From: Phyllobacterium myrsinacearum
Lineage (GTDB): Bacteria; Pseudomonadota; Alphaproteobacteria; Rhizobiales; Rhizobiaceae
Direction: 5' to 3'
Length of the DNA stretch: 64,000 nt
Assembly (NCBI RefSeq): GCF_002980555.1
Contig: NZ_PVBT01000001.1
Coordinates: forward strand, 930,001 to 994,000
Positions 25,070 to 34,109 of this stretch are shown here, piece after piece. The translations under genes and the position numbers were made by a program. Below the pieces are notes generated by a model. The model was not told the DNA's origin, ran no database searches, and saw only the letters and a program-made list of their open reading frames with translations. Within the stretch, counting starts at the first letter, position 1. Each line of letters opens with the position of its first letter.

Positions 25070-27991
25070 TCAGAAGAAACCCTTCTTCTGCCACCAGCCG
25101 CGCTTGGGAGCGGCTTCGCCGTCCTTCTTGTCCTTGGCTGTGGTCGAGGTGACGACCGGGGTGCTGTTGTCCGCTTTCGCCGGTTCGGCCTGCGCAGGCG
25201 CAGCGGGTTCCGGTTCGATTTCTGCTGGAGCGGCAGCCGGTGCTTCCGCTTCGACCTCTGGTGCCGGCTCGGCAACCGTTTCCCCGGCAACGGCCTTCTT
25301 CGCGGTCTTGCGCGGTGCGCGTTTCGGCTTGGCCGGTGCTTCGGCTACAGCTTCGGCGGGCGCAGTCTCAACGGCCGCTTCCGCGACCGGTTCGGCTGCA
25401 GCCTTGGCACGCGGCTTGCGGCGGGAAGGCTTTTTGGCCGGGACTTCCTCGGCAACCGCCGGTTCCGCATCCGCAACGGCTTCAACCACCGTGCTTTCAA
25501 CGACAACCGTCTCTTCAACCGCAGCCGCCGGCTTGCTGAAATCGGGCAGAGGGATGGTTACGAAGACCGGTTCGGCATCGGGCACGGATTTGGCTGCGAT
25601 CTCCTGATCGTCGCCATCTTCCGGACGCCGGTTCTTGCGTCCGCCGCGACGGCCGCGCCGGCGCTTCTTGCGGCGTTCATTCTCTTCCTCGCGGGCTTTG
25701 GTTGCCGCGGCATCCTCGCCCTCGACAGCCGGAACATCCGCATCGTCGCCATCGGTGTCGCCGCGCACGGCCTGGCCAGGTTCACCGGCTGCCGCTTCCT
25801 GACGGTCACGGCCGCCGCGCCGCCGCCGCTTGCGCCGGCGTTTGCGCGACGATTCGTCGTGATCGCCCGAACGGGCGGCGTCACCCGGCTGGGCTTCGCT
25901 GTCGGCGTCTTCGTCGATCTCCTCGATCACCGGATCGCTCTCGTCAAAGTCGTCGGCAAGGCCAAGCGCCGGTGTTTCGCTGAGCGGAACGACCGGGCCA
26001 ACCGCAATGGAGCCCTTGTCGATGGCAAAATGCTGCGCACCCACGCTGTCATCGGCCTCGATGCTGATCGTCAGGCCGAAACGGGCCTCCAGATCGGCAA
26101 GGTTCTGACGCTTGTGGTTGAGCACATACAGCGCCGTTGCAACCGTGGTGCGAACGATGATGTTGTTCTGCGAATGGCGCAGCAGGTATTCTTCGATCGA
26201 GCGCATGACATGCAGCGCGATGGAGGAGGCGGAGCGCACATGGCCGGTGCCGCCGCAATGCGAGCAGATCTGCGTGGTGCTTTCCAGCACGCTGGCGCGG
26301 ATGCGCTGGCGCGACATTTCAAGCAGGCCGAAGTGCGAAATGCGGCCGACCTGGATGCGGGCGCGATCGTCCTTCAGGCAATCCTTCAGGCGCTTTTCCA
26401 CCGCACGGTTGTTGCGGTTTTCTTCCATGTCGATGAAGTCGATGACGATCAGACCGGCAAGATCGCGCAACCGCAACTGGCGCGCGACTTCATCTGCCGC
26501 TTCAAGATTCGTCTGCAAGGCCGTGTCTTCAATCGAATGTTCGCGCGTTGACCGCCCGGAGTTGACGTCGATTGCAACCAGCGCTTCCGTCTGGTTGATG
26601 ATGATGTAACCGCCGGATTTCAGCGTCACCTGCGGTTGCAGCATGCGGTCGAGCTGCGCTTCGATGCCGTTGCGGGCAAAGATCGGCGTCAGCTCGCGAT
26701 AGGGCTGCACCACCTTGGCATGGCTCGGCATGAGCATGCGCATGAAGTCCTTGGCCTCGCGATAACCGTTTTCACCGGCCACGAGAATTTCCGTGATGTC
26801 CTTGTTGTAGAGATCGCGGATGGAGCGCTTGATCAGGCTGCCTTCCTCATAGACGAGGGTCGGCGCGCTGGAGGCGAGGGTGAGGCTGCGGACATTTTCC
26901 CACAGGCGCATCAGATATTCGTAGTCGCGCTTCACTTCCGGCTTGGTGCGCATTGCACCGGCCGTGCGCAGGATCACACCCATGCCCTTGGGCACTTCGA
27001 GGTCCTTGACGATATCCTTCAGGCGCTTGCGGTCCTGAATGCTGGTGATCTTGCGCGAAATGCCGCCGCCGCGTGCGGTGTTCGGCATCAGAACCGAATA
27101 ACGGCCGGCGAGCGAGAGATATGTGGTCAGGGCTGCGCCCTTGTTGCCGCGTTCTTCCTTGACGACCTGAACCAGCAGGATCTGCCGGCGCTTGATCACG
27201 TCCTGGATGTTGTACTGGCGGCGCTGGAAGCGTTGATGCGTCGGAACTTCTTCCATGGCATCTTCGGCGCCGATGGAATCGACTTCGTCAAGCTCGTCGT
27301 GCGGCTCTTCCTTGTCGTCCTGCGAACGGCGTTTCGACCGGCGCGGCTGGTGGTCACCGTCGTCAGCCTTTTCAGCGGCATCATTGGCAGCGTCAACCGC
27401 ATCGTCGGCATCAACGATAACGGCTTCGGAAATAACATCGGCGTCGATGGCGGCAGCGAGCGTCTGTCCGCCATTGTTTTCGGAGGACGGATTTTCATCC
27501 GATGCAGCCTGCTCCGATGATTCATGGCTGTCGCCGGCATCATCCGCGGCGGCGTTTTCATCATCTGCCGATTCGAGCTTGACCGATTCGTCGCCCTGGC
27601 GCGTACCGCGGCGGCTGCGGCGGCGATTGCGTTGTCCGCGATCATTGCGATCACGGGCGCGCTGTTCACCGGCTGCTTCCTCGTGGTCTTCGTCCTGGCT
27701 GGCTGCCTCGGCTTCCGCCTCGATCAGAGCCTGACGATCCGCCATTGGAATCTGGTAATAGTCAGGATGGATTTCGCTGAAGGCGAGAAAGCCATGGCGA
27801 TTGCCGCCATATTCAACGAAAGCTGCCTGAAGCGATGGTTCTACACGTGTGACACGCGCGAGATAGATATTGCCTTTGATCTGTTTCTTGTGTTCCGACT
27901 CAAAGTCAAATTCTTCAATCCGGTTGCCGCGAACCACGACAACGCGCGTTTCCTCCTGGTGGGAGGCGTCGATTAGCATTTTGTCCGACAT
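25070..27991 (-). CDS. rne: Ribonuclease E
   Basis: 973 residues. Endonuclease that starts mRNA decay and processes rRNA/tRNA, the degradosome scaffold. The start MSDKMLIDASHQEETRVVVV leads into an S1 domain interrupted by a roughly 180-residue acidic/basic insertion (about 95-270), as usual in Alphaproteobacteria. Then come the catalytic DNase I-like region (IAIDVNSGRSTREHS-type: VAIDVNSGRSTREHS; LIVIDFIDMEENRN) and the zinc link CSHCGGTGHV. The last 300 residues are disordered, Ala/Glu/Pro/Arg-rich, ending in the conserved KRGWWQKKGFF. A long structured leader precedes it. It is divergent from amiC. Confidence 0.97.
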   Translation of the reverse strand: MSDKMLIDASHQEETRVVVVRGNRIEEFDFESEHKKQIKGNIYLARVTRVEPSLQAAFVEYGGNRHGFLAFSEIHPDYYQIPMADRQALIEAEAEAASQDEDHEEAAGEQRARDRNDRGQRNRRRSRRGTRQGDESVKLESADDENAAADDAGDSHESSEQAASDENPSSENNGGQTLAAAIDADVISEAVIVDADDAVDAANDAAEKADDGDHQPRRSKRRSQDDKEEPHDELDEVDSIGAEDAMEEVPTHQRFQRRQYNIQDVIKRRQILLVQVVKEERGNKGAALTTYLSLAGRYSVLMPNTARGGGISRKITSIQDRKRLKDIVKDLEVPKGMGVILRTAGAMRTKPEVKRDYEYLMRLWENVRSLTLASSAPTLVYEEGSLIKRSIRDLYNKDITEILVAGENGYREAKDFMRMLMPSHAKVVQPYRELTPIFARNGIEAQLDRMLQPQVTLKSGGYIIINQTEALVAIDVNSGRSTREHSIEDTALQTNLEAADEVARQLRLRDLAGLIVIDFIDMEENRNNRAVEKRLKDCLKDDRARIQVGRISHFGLLEMSRQRIRASVLESTTQICSHCGGTGHVRSASSIALHVMRSIEEYLLRHSQNNIIVRTTVATALYVLNHKRQNLADLEARFGLTISIEADDSVGAQHFAIDKGSIAVGPVVPLSETPALGLADDFDESDPVIEEIDEDADSEAQPGDAARSGDHDESSRKRRRKRRRRGGRDRQEAAAGEPGQAVRGDTDGDDADVPAVEGEDAAATKAREEENERRKKRRRGRRGGRKNRRPEDGDDQEIAAKSVPDAEPVFVTIPLPDFSKPAAAVEETVVVESTVVEAVADAEPAVAEEVPAKKPSRRKPRAKAAAEPVAEAAVETAPAEAVAEAPAKPKRAPRKTAKKAVAGETVAEPAPEVEAEAPAAAPAEIEPEPAAPAQAEPAKADNSTPVVTSTTAKDKKDGEAAPKRGWWQKKGFF

Positions 27992-28758
27992 TATAATTCT
28001 TCTCCCCGGCTGAAACGCTCAAAACGCGGGACAACCGGGACGCCCAAAGGGGTGCCGGAGCCGCGTTTTCACATTTGCCGGATATATTAAGGTTCGCAGA
28101 AACAGACAGACACGGCATCACGCGGCGTTGCTTTTCAGCACCCGCGGCGTTCAAGCCGGTAATAGTCACGTCTGTATCAAACATTTCTGTTCCTGACGAA
28201 ACGACCTCTACGAATGGCATGCTTTGAAGCATTGCCGACCCGTTACTGCGCCGTGCGTCTTTTCGGACGCACAGAGACGCAGTAACACCTAAGATTGCGC
28301 ATAATCCTTATCCAAAAATCGAAAATGATTTCTGGGGTTATGCGGTAACACCCTCGAAAGGGCTGGCTCGACGCGCCTTGTCTGCGCCATCTGCCGTTCA
28401 CACAAAGCGCAGCCGACATTCCCTGTCTGCTCACGCCAAATTCTTTTCCGGTTACCACAGCGATGCTTCGCTTCTGCCACTCCGTGTCTCTGCCTTCAGT
28501 GCCAGCCGGCCAATGGCCGTGACATAGCGAGCATGATTCCGGATGGCGGAAAGTAACCCACCTTTGCTTTTAGGAGGTGTGTCGCGTTATGACAAGGCCT
28601 TCTTCATAATCGTGTCATCGGTATGGCACAGAAGTGGCGGTCGCGATGGCGGGGGAATAGCGGGGATAGGCGGTTAATAAGACTAAATTAACCACGACGG
28701 GTTACTCATCATTCACATATAATGTGGCTCCGTCTGATACGAAATAGCACCAGAGGGG
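27992..28758. other. Long intergenic region: rne leader and amiC upstream region
   Basis: 767 bp between the divergent rne and amiC genes. No gene is supportable; the short minus-strand frames at 28243-28480 have no recognisable product. The region contains a strong hairpin (28242-28286) and probably the two promoters. In other bacteria rne has a long 5' untranslated region through which RNase E controls its own mRNA, which would explain the gap (inference). Confidence 0.55.
28242..28286 (-). promoter_or_regulatory. Strong hairpin in the presumed rne 5' leader
   Basis: GTTACTGCG (28242-28250) pairs with CGCAGTAAC (28278-28286), and inside it GTGCGTC (28253-28259) pairs with GACGCAC (28266-28272): 16 bp in two stacked stems with a small internal loop. 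It lies 251 nt upstream of the rne start on the transcribed strand. It could be the counterpart of the autoregulatory leader hairpins known for enterobacterial rne, but no sequence similarity was checked. Confidence 0.45.
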
Positions 28759-30027
28759 ATGATTGCCCGGCACATGCCGGCGTCCATCTGCAATGACATG
28801 AATGTGATCTGCCGGTTTTTGGTAACAGTCTTTCTGGCTTCGGTTGCTGTCATGCAGTCGAACCAGGGCGTCTTTGCGGCCAATGATCTGGCGGCGCTGA
28901 CCTATCAGGCGGCGGGCGACGAGCTGCGAACCCGCGTCGTCATCAATTTCGACCATGAACCTGAAGTGTCGACGCTGCTGCTGGGCGAGCCGCATCGCCT
29001 GGTGATCGATCTGCCGAAAACGGTCTTTGCCTTTGACAAGAAGTCGGTCGAACCGCGCGGCCTGATCGACAATGTGCGCTACGGGATGATCAGCGATGCG
29101 CGTTCGCGGCTGATCTTCACGGTCAAGGGGCCGTTCCGTGTCGAGCGCATCGATGTTCTCAAGAATGACAACAGCCCGGGCTATCGTCTCGTTGCCGATC
29201 TCGTTGCCTCGTCGGACCGGCAATTTGCCGAAGCGCTCAAAAACCAGAATGCCACCACAGCGTCGACGCAGGTTGGTGCCAAGGGCGACCGTCTTGCCAG
29301 TACGGCGGCAGAAGAAGTCGGCAAGGCGCCGAAGCCGTTCACCGTCGTCGTGGATGCAGGGCATGGCGGCATAGACAGCGGCGCCGAAAGCACCGGCGGC
29401 ATCATGGAAAAGGACGTCACCCTGATGTTCGCACGCGAGCTGCGCGACCAGCTGCGCAAAATTCCCGGCCTGCGGATCGAGATGACCCGTGACAGCGATG
29501 AATTCCTGCGCCTGACGGAGCGCGTGCGCATTGCCCGGCAATACGAAGCTGATCTGTTCATCTCGGTGCACGCCGACACGATCAACCAGCGCAACATCCG
29601 CGGGGCAACGGTCTATACGGTTTCAGACAAGGCATCCGATGCCGCATCGCGGGCCATGGCCGACCGCGAAAACAAGGCCGATGCGGTTGCCGGTGTCGCC
29701 TTTGACAACGAGACGCCGGAGATTGCCGATATTCTCATGGATCTGACCCGGCGCGAGACGCATACATTTTCGCTCAGTTTCGCCAAGGGGGTGGTGCGGG
29801 CGCTCAAGGGCGACGTGAACATGATCAACAATCCGCATCGCTTTGCCGGATTCCAGGTGCTGCGCGCGCCTGACGTGCCGTCCGTGCTGGTTGAAATCGG
29901 CTATCTGTCGAATGATGAAGACGCAAAACTGATGCTTGACCCGGCATGGCGGACCCATGTGGCTGAGCGGCTTGCTGCAGCCGTGGGCGAATTTTCAGGA
30001 AAAAAGACAGCGGGCGCATCGAATTGA
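28759..30027 (+). CDS. amiC: N-acetylmuramoyl-L-alanine amidase (AmiC-like)
   Basis: About 422 residues. A signal sequence (VICRFLVTVFLASVAVMQ) is followed by an AMIN domain (about 45-145: VINFDHEPEVSTLLLGEPH) and an Amidase_3 zinc domain (about 195-415). The latter has VVVDAGHGGIDSGAES, MTRDSDEFLRLTERVRIA, FISVHADT and SVLVEIGYLSNDEDA. It cleaves the peptide stem from muramic acid to split the septum; AMIN targets it to the division site. ATG 28759 is the longest start; ATGs at 28774 and 28798 would also leave the signal peptide intact. It is followed by mrcA. Confidence 0.94.
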   Translation: MIARHMPASICNDMNVICRFLVTVFLASVAVMQSNQGVFAANDLAALTYQAAGDELRTRVVINFDHEPEVSTLLLGEPHRLVIDLPKTVFAFDKKSVEPRGLIDNVRYGMISDARSRLIFTVKGPFRVERIDVLKNDNSPGYRLVADLVASSDRQFAEALKNQNATTASTQVGAKGDRLASTAAEEVGKAPKPFTVVVDAGHGGIDSGAESTGGIMEKDVTLMFARELRDQLRKIPGLRIEMTRDSDEFLRLTERVRIARQYEADLFISVHADTINQRNIRGATVYTVSDKASDAASRAMADRENKADAVAGVAFDNETPEIADILMDLTRRETHTFSLSFAKGVVRALKGDVNMINNPHRFAGFQVLRAPDVPSVLVEIGYLSNDEDAKLMLDPAWRTHVAERLAAAVGEFSGKKTAGASN

Positions 30028-30316
30028 CAGTTTCCGACAGCGTTCATGCAACGATTGACCACAACGCAGTTTGCCGGGCCTAATATACTTGTGCGTGCGT
30101 TGCCGAAACTCCACAATTGGTATTTAAATTGTGCGCAGAACCGGGTTGTCCTTGCCTTTGTCACATTTGTCGCTCAATTGCGTCACTGAAATTGCCGGGC
30201 GTTGTGTAATCCGGTTGAGTGCCGGGAAAACCACGTCCCGGCGTGCAATTTGCATTGACCAAGATCGTGCATCGACTATCGACATGCCAAATGGATGAAA
30301 CGGGTTCCGGATACAA

Positions 30317-32776
30317 ATGATACGCTTGATCGGATATTTTTTCGGAATCGGTACCGTCGTCGCGTTGCTGGCCGCAGGCGGCGCAGCGCTCTATGTGGTC
30401 AAGGTATCCAAAGACCTGCCTGATTATGAAGTTCTGGCCAAGTACGAGCCGCCTGTCATGACGCGCATTCACGCGTCCGATGGAGCGCTGATGGCCGAAT
30501 TCGCCAGGCAGCGCCGGCTTTATCTGCCGATCCAGGCCATTCCGGACCGGGTGAAGGCGGCATTCGTGTCGGCGGAAGACAAGAATTTCTATCAGCATCC
30601 CGGCATCGACATCAGCGGCCTTGCCCGCGCGATCATCGTCAACGTGCAGAACTGGGGCTCGCGTCGCCCGGTCGGCGCCTCCACCATCACCCAGCAGGTG
30701 GCGAAGAATTTCCTTCTGTCGTCCGACCAGACGATGGGCCGCAAGGTGAAGGAGGCAATCCTGTCCTTCCGCATCGAGCAGGCCTATTCGAAGGACCGTA
30801 TTCTCGAACTCTATCTCAACGAAATCTTTTTCGGTCTGAATTCCTACGGTATCGCCGGTGCGGCACTGACCTATTACAACAAGTCGGTCAACGAGCTTAC
30901 CATCGCCGAGGCGGCCTATCTGGCTGCGCTGCCCAAGGGACCGTCCAACTATCATCCTTTCCGCCAGACGGAGCGGGCGCTCGAACGCCGCAACTGGGTG
31001 ATCGACCGCATGGCCGAGAACGGCTACATCACAACGGACGAAGCCAAGACAGCCAAGACCGAACCGCTGGGCGTAACCCCGCGCCATACTGGCAACTACC
31101 TGTTCGCCTCTGAATATTTCACGGAAGAAGTCCGCCGCCAGATCATCGGCAAGTATGGTGAAAACGCGCTCTACGAGGGCGGGTTGTCGGTGCGGACGAC
31201 GCTCGACCCGAAGATGCAGGTGCAGGCCCGCGCCGCCCTGCAGCACGGGCTGTTCAAATATGACGAGGCCAAGGGGTATCGCGGCCCGTACAAGACGATT
31301 TCCACCATCGGCGACTGGGGTATTCCTTTGGCCGAGATCAAGGCATTCTCCGACGTTCCGGACTGGCAGCTCGCGGTTATCCTCGAGGTGACGCCAACCC
31401 AGGCTGTCATCGGTCTGCAGCCCGAGCGCAACGATGCCAATGGTCTGGTTGCCGAGCGCAAGAAGGGCACGATTGCCGCCGCCGACATCAAATGGGCGTT
31501 CCGTTTGCTCAAGGCCGGCAAAGCCAGCTCGGTAAAGTCGCTTGACGGCGTGTTCAAGCCCGGCGACGTGGTGTTCGTGCAGAAGAAGGAAGGCAGCGAT
31601 ACGGCCTACGACCTGCATCAGATACCGGGAATCGAAGGCGCAATGGTTGCCATGGACCCGCATACGGGCCGTGTGCTGGCGATGGTCGGCGGCTTCTCCT
31701 TTGCCGAATCGGAATTCAACCGCGCCACGCAGGCGATGCGGCAGCCGGGTTCGTCGTTCAAGCCGTTCGTCTATTCGGCCGCGCTGGACAATGGCTATAC
31801 CCCGGCATCGGTGGTGCTCGATGGCCCGATCTCGATCGATCAGGGCGGCAGTCTCGGCGTCTGGGCGCCGAAGAACTATGGCGGCAACTTTGCCGGTCCG
31901 TCCACCCTGCGCTACGGCATCGAGCAGTCGCGCAACCTGATGACGGTGCGCCTGGCGCAGGACATGGGCATGAAGCTGGTTGCCGAATATGCCGAACGCT
32001 TCGGCATCTATGACAAGATGCTGCCGGTTCTGGCCATGGCGCTCGGATCGGGTGAAACCACGGTCATGCGCATGGTGACGGGCTATTCGATCATCGCCAA
32101 TGGCGGACGCAAGATCACGCCATCGATCATCGACCGCGTGCAGGACCGGTATGGCAAGACCATCTTCAAGCACGATGAACGCAAATGCGACAACTGCACC
32201 GCCGAGGACTGGAAGAACCAGCCGGAGCCGGAGCTGGTCGACGACCGCGATCAGGTGCTCGATCCGATGACCGCCTATCAGATCACGTCGATGATGGAAG
32301 GCGTCATCCAGCGCGGTACGGCAACCATCCTGAAGAGCCTCAACCGTCCGATCGCCGGCAAGACCGGTACGACGAACGACGAAAAGGACGCCTGGTTCAT
32401 CGGCTTCACGCCGGACCTCGTTGTTGGCCTCTATATGGGTTATGACACCCCGACGCCGATGGGTCACGGCGGCACCGGCGGCGGCCTTGCCACCCCGGTC
32501 TTCAAGGATTTCATGGACGCTGCCATGAAGGGCCAGCGTTCGGTTGATTTCCGCGTGCCGGAAGGCATGACGGTTGTGGCGATCGACCGCAAGACCGGCA
32601 TGCGCGCCACCGAAGGCCAGCCCAATGTGATCATGGAAGCCTTCAAGCCGGGCACGGGTCCTGCGGACAGCTATTCCGTCATCGGAGCCAATTCCTTCTC
32701 CGAAGGCGCGCCTGTCGAGGTGCAGTCCCCGAACGTCAACAGGGTCATTCAGGGCGGCGGCGGCGGACTTTTCTGA
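30317..32776 (+). CDS. mrcA: Penicillin-binding protein 1A (bifunctional peptidoglycan synthase)
   Basis: 819 residues. One N-terminal membrane helix (LIGYFFGIGTVVALLAAGGA). The GT51 glycosyltransferase spans about 50-225, with AFVSAEDKNFYQHPGIDISG and RRPVGASTITQQVAKNFLLS. An inserted OB-like region follows, then the transpeptidase with SxxK in QPGSSFKPFVYSAALD (near 478), SRN (EQSRNLMTVRL), and KTG in IAGKTGTTNDEKDAWFIGFT. It polymerises and cross-links murein at the inner-membrane surface. It lies between amiC and prfB on the same strand, the usual rhizobial order. Confidence 0.97.
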   Translation: MIRLIGYFFGIGTVVALLAAGGAALYVVKVSKDLPDYEVLAKYEPPVMTRIHASDGALMAEFARQRRLYLPIQAIPDRVKAAFVSAEDKNFYQHPGIDISGLARAIIVNVQNWGSRRPVGASTITQQVAKNFLLSSDQTMGRKVKEAILSFRIEQAYSKDRILELYLNEIFFGLNSYGIAGAALTYYNKSVNELTIAEAAYLAALPKGPSNYHPFRQTERALERRNWVIDRMAENGYITTDEAKTAKTEPLGVTPRHTGNYLFASEYFTEEVRRQIIGKYGENALYEGGLSVRTTLDPKMQVQARAALQHGLFKYDEAKGYRGPYKTISTIGDWGIPLAEIKAFSDVPDWQLAVILEVTPTQAVIGLQPERNDANGLVAERKKGTIAAADIKWAFRLLKAGKASSVKSLDGVFKPGDVVFVQKKEGSDTAYDLHQIPGIEGAMVAMDPHTGRVLAMVGGFSFAESEFNRATQAMRQPGSSFKPFVYSAALDNGYTPASVVLDGPISIDQGGSLGVWAPKNYGGNFAGPSTLRYGIEQSRNLMTVRLAQDMGMKLVAEYAERFGIYDKMLPVLAMALGSGETTVMRMVTGYSIIANGGRKITPSIIDRVQDRYGKTIFKHDERKCDNCTAEDWKNQPEPELVDDRDQVLDPMTAYQITSMMEGVIQRGTATILKSLNRPIAGKTGTTNDEKDAWFIGFTPDLVVGLYMGYDTPTPMGHGGTGGGLATPVFKDFMDAAMKGQRSVDFRVPEGMTVVAIDRKTGMRATEGQPNVIMEAFKPGTGPADSYSVIGANSFSEGAPVEVQSPNVNRVIQGGGGGLF

Positions 32777-32798
32777 CCGCCGGGACCGGTGAATTTTC

Positions 32799-32846
32799 GT
32801 AAAGTCTGAAGACTTTACATCGCGCGGACCAGTGAATATGGTCCGC
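32799..32846 (+). other. Two tandem hairpins between mrcA and prfB
   Basis: Hairpin 1 is GTAAAGTCTGAAGACTTTAC (32799-32818, 8-bp stem, TGAA loop). Hairpin 2 pairs GCGGACCA (32824-32831) with TGGTCCGC (32839-32846). Neither has a T-run. They lie 23 bp after the mrcA stop and end 43 bp before the prfB start, so they may be a weak terminator, an RNA-stability element or part of the prfB leader. Confidence 0.45.
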
Positions 32847-32889
32847 CGCAATTGGAAAACAATGCAAAAACAGAAGGAACGGACAGCCA

Positions 32890-34018
32890 ATGCGCGCTGA
32901 AATCGAGACGCTGGTCGACGAGATCAAGCAGGCCATAAGCCTGCTGAGGAGGCATCTTTGACTGGGATACGTCAATCAAACGCCTTGGCTATCTGAACCA
33001 GCTTGCCGAAGATCCCGCGCTGTGGAATGACGCGCAGGAAGCCCAGAAGCTCATGCGCGAGCGCCAGCAGCTGGAAGACGGTATCAATTCCATCCGCACG
33101 CTCAGCCAGTCGCTCGAAGACAATATCGAGCTGATTGCCATGGGCGACGAAGAGGGTGACAAGTCCATCGTCGCGGAAGCGGAAGAGGCCATTCGCGCCA
33201 TCAAGGTGGAAGTGGACCGGCGCCAGATCGACACGCTGCTGTCGGGTGAAGCCGATGCCAACGACACCTATGTCGAAGTGCATTCAGGCGCCGGCGGCAC
33301 GGAGAGCCAGGACTGGGCGTCGATGCTGCTGCGCATGTACACGCGCTGGGCCGACCGCAAGGGCATGAAGGTCGAGCTTCTCGAAATCCATGACGGCGAA
33401 GAGGCGGGCATCAAGTCGGCCACCATCCTGATCAAGGGGCACAATGCCTATGGCCTGATGAAGACGGAATCGGGCGTGCACCGGCTGGTGCGCATCTCGC
33501 CATACGATTCCAATGCGCGGCGGCATACCTCGTTTTCCAGCATCTGGGTCTATCCCGTCGTCGATGACAATATCGAGATCGCGGTGACGGAATCGGATGT
33601 GCGCATCGATACCTATCGCGCGTCCGGAGCCGGCGGCCAGCACGTCAATACGACGGACTCGGCGGTGCGCATCACGCACATCGCAACGGGCATCGTCGTG
33701 CAGTGCCAGGCGGAACGCTCCCAGCACAAGAACCGTGCCACGGCGTGGTCGATGCTGCGCGCCCGCCTTTATGAAGCGGAACTGGAAAAGCGCGAGCAGG
33801 CGGCTGATGCCATCTCCGCCTCCAAGACCGATATCGGCTGGGGACACCAGATCCGCTCCTATGTCCTGCAGCCCTACCAGCTGGTCAAGGATTTGCGCAC
33901 CGGCGTCGAAAGCACCAGCCCGCAGGATGTGCTCGACGGCGACGTCGACATGTTCATGGAGGCAGCGCTGGCACACCGCGTGCACGGCAGCGACGTGGAA
34001 GTGCAGGATATCGCTTAA
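32890..34018 (+). CDS. prfB: Peptide chain release factor 2, with programmed +1 frameshift
   Basis: 375 residues after frameshifting. The first 23 codons (32890-32958, [12 protein letters not shown]...LLRRHL) end at an in-frame UGA (32959-32961). The rest is read in the +1 frame from GAC at 32960 ([13 protein letters not shown]...) to 34018. RF2 releases peptides at UGA and UAA. Seen: [13 protein letters not shown], matching the SPF recognition region, and the hydrolysis motif GAGGQHVN. Because RF2 itself reads the internal UGA, low RF2 favours the shift: classic autoregulation. It follows mrcA and ends at a strong terminator. Confidence 0.97.
32947..32962 (+). promoter_or_regulatory. RF2 programmed +1 frameshift site
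   Basis: AGGAGGCATCTTTGAC: an internal Shine-Dalgarno-like AGGAGG (32947-32952), a 3-nt spacer, the slippery CTT codon (32956-32958), the UGA stop and a following C. The spacing matches the E. coli prfB site (AGGGGGTATCTTTGAC). Skipping T32959 restores the long frame. Confidence 0.93.
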
Positions 34019-34040
34019 GCCCAGCATGACAGCTGAATCA

Positions 34041-34080
34041 AAATCCCCCGGCAGGAGATGTCCTGCCGGGGGATTTTTTA
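34041..34080 (+). terminator. Rho-independent terminator after prfB
   Basis: A 12-bp GC-rich stem, CCCCCGGCAGGA with TCCTGCCGGGGG around a GATG loop, flanked by AAAT and ATTTTTTA. It lies 22 bp after the prfB stop codon and also serves the end of the convergent M23 gene. Confidence 0.93.
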
Positions 34081-34109
34081 TGATGATCTGACTGTCCGCG
34101 TTCAGCGGC

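Noticed and set aside
30161-32890. A 909-codon open frame antisense to mrcA, and similar long antisense frames over gatB (15517-17229), the accC region (20117-21457), the M23 gene (34191-36314) and the AsmA-like gene (36142-38220).
   Set aside because: They mirror codon bias of GC-rich genes, have His/Arg-rich compositions with no recognisable domains, no ribosome sites, and lie over strongly supported genes.
32959-32961. In-frame TGA early in prfB, as evidence of a broken gene.
   Set aside because: The surrounding AGGAGG-CAT-CTT-TGA-C is the canonical programmed frameshift site and the +1 frame continues with conserved RF2 sequence.
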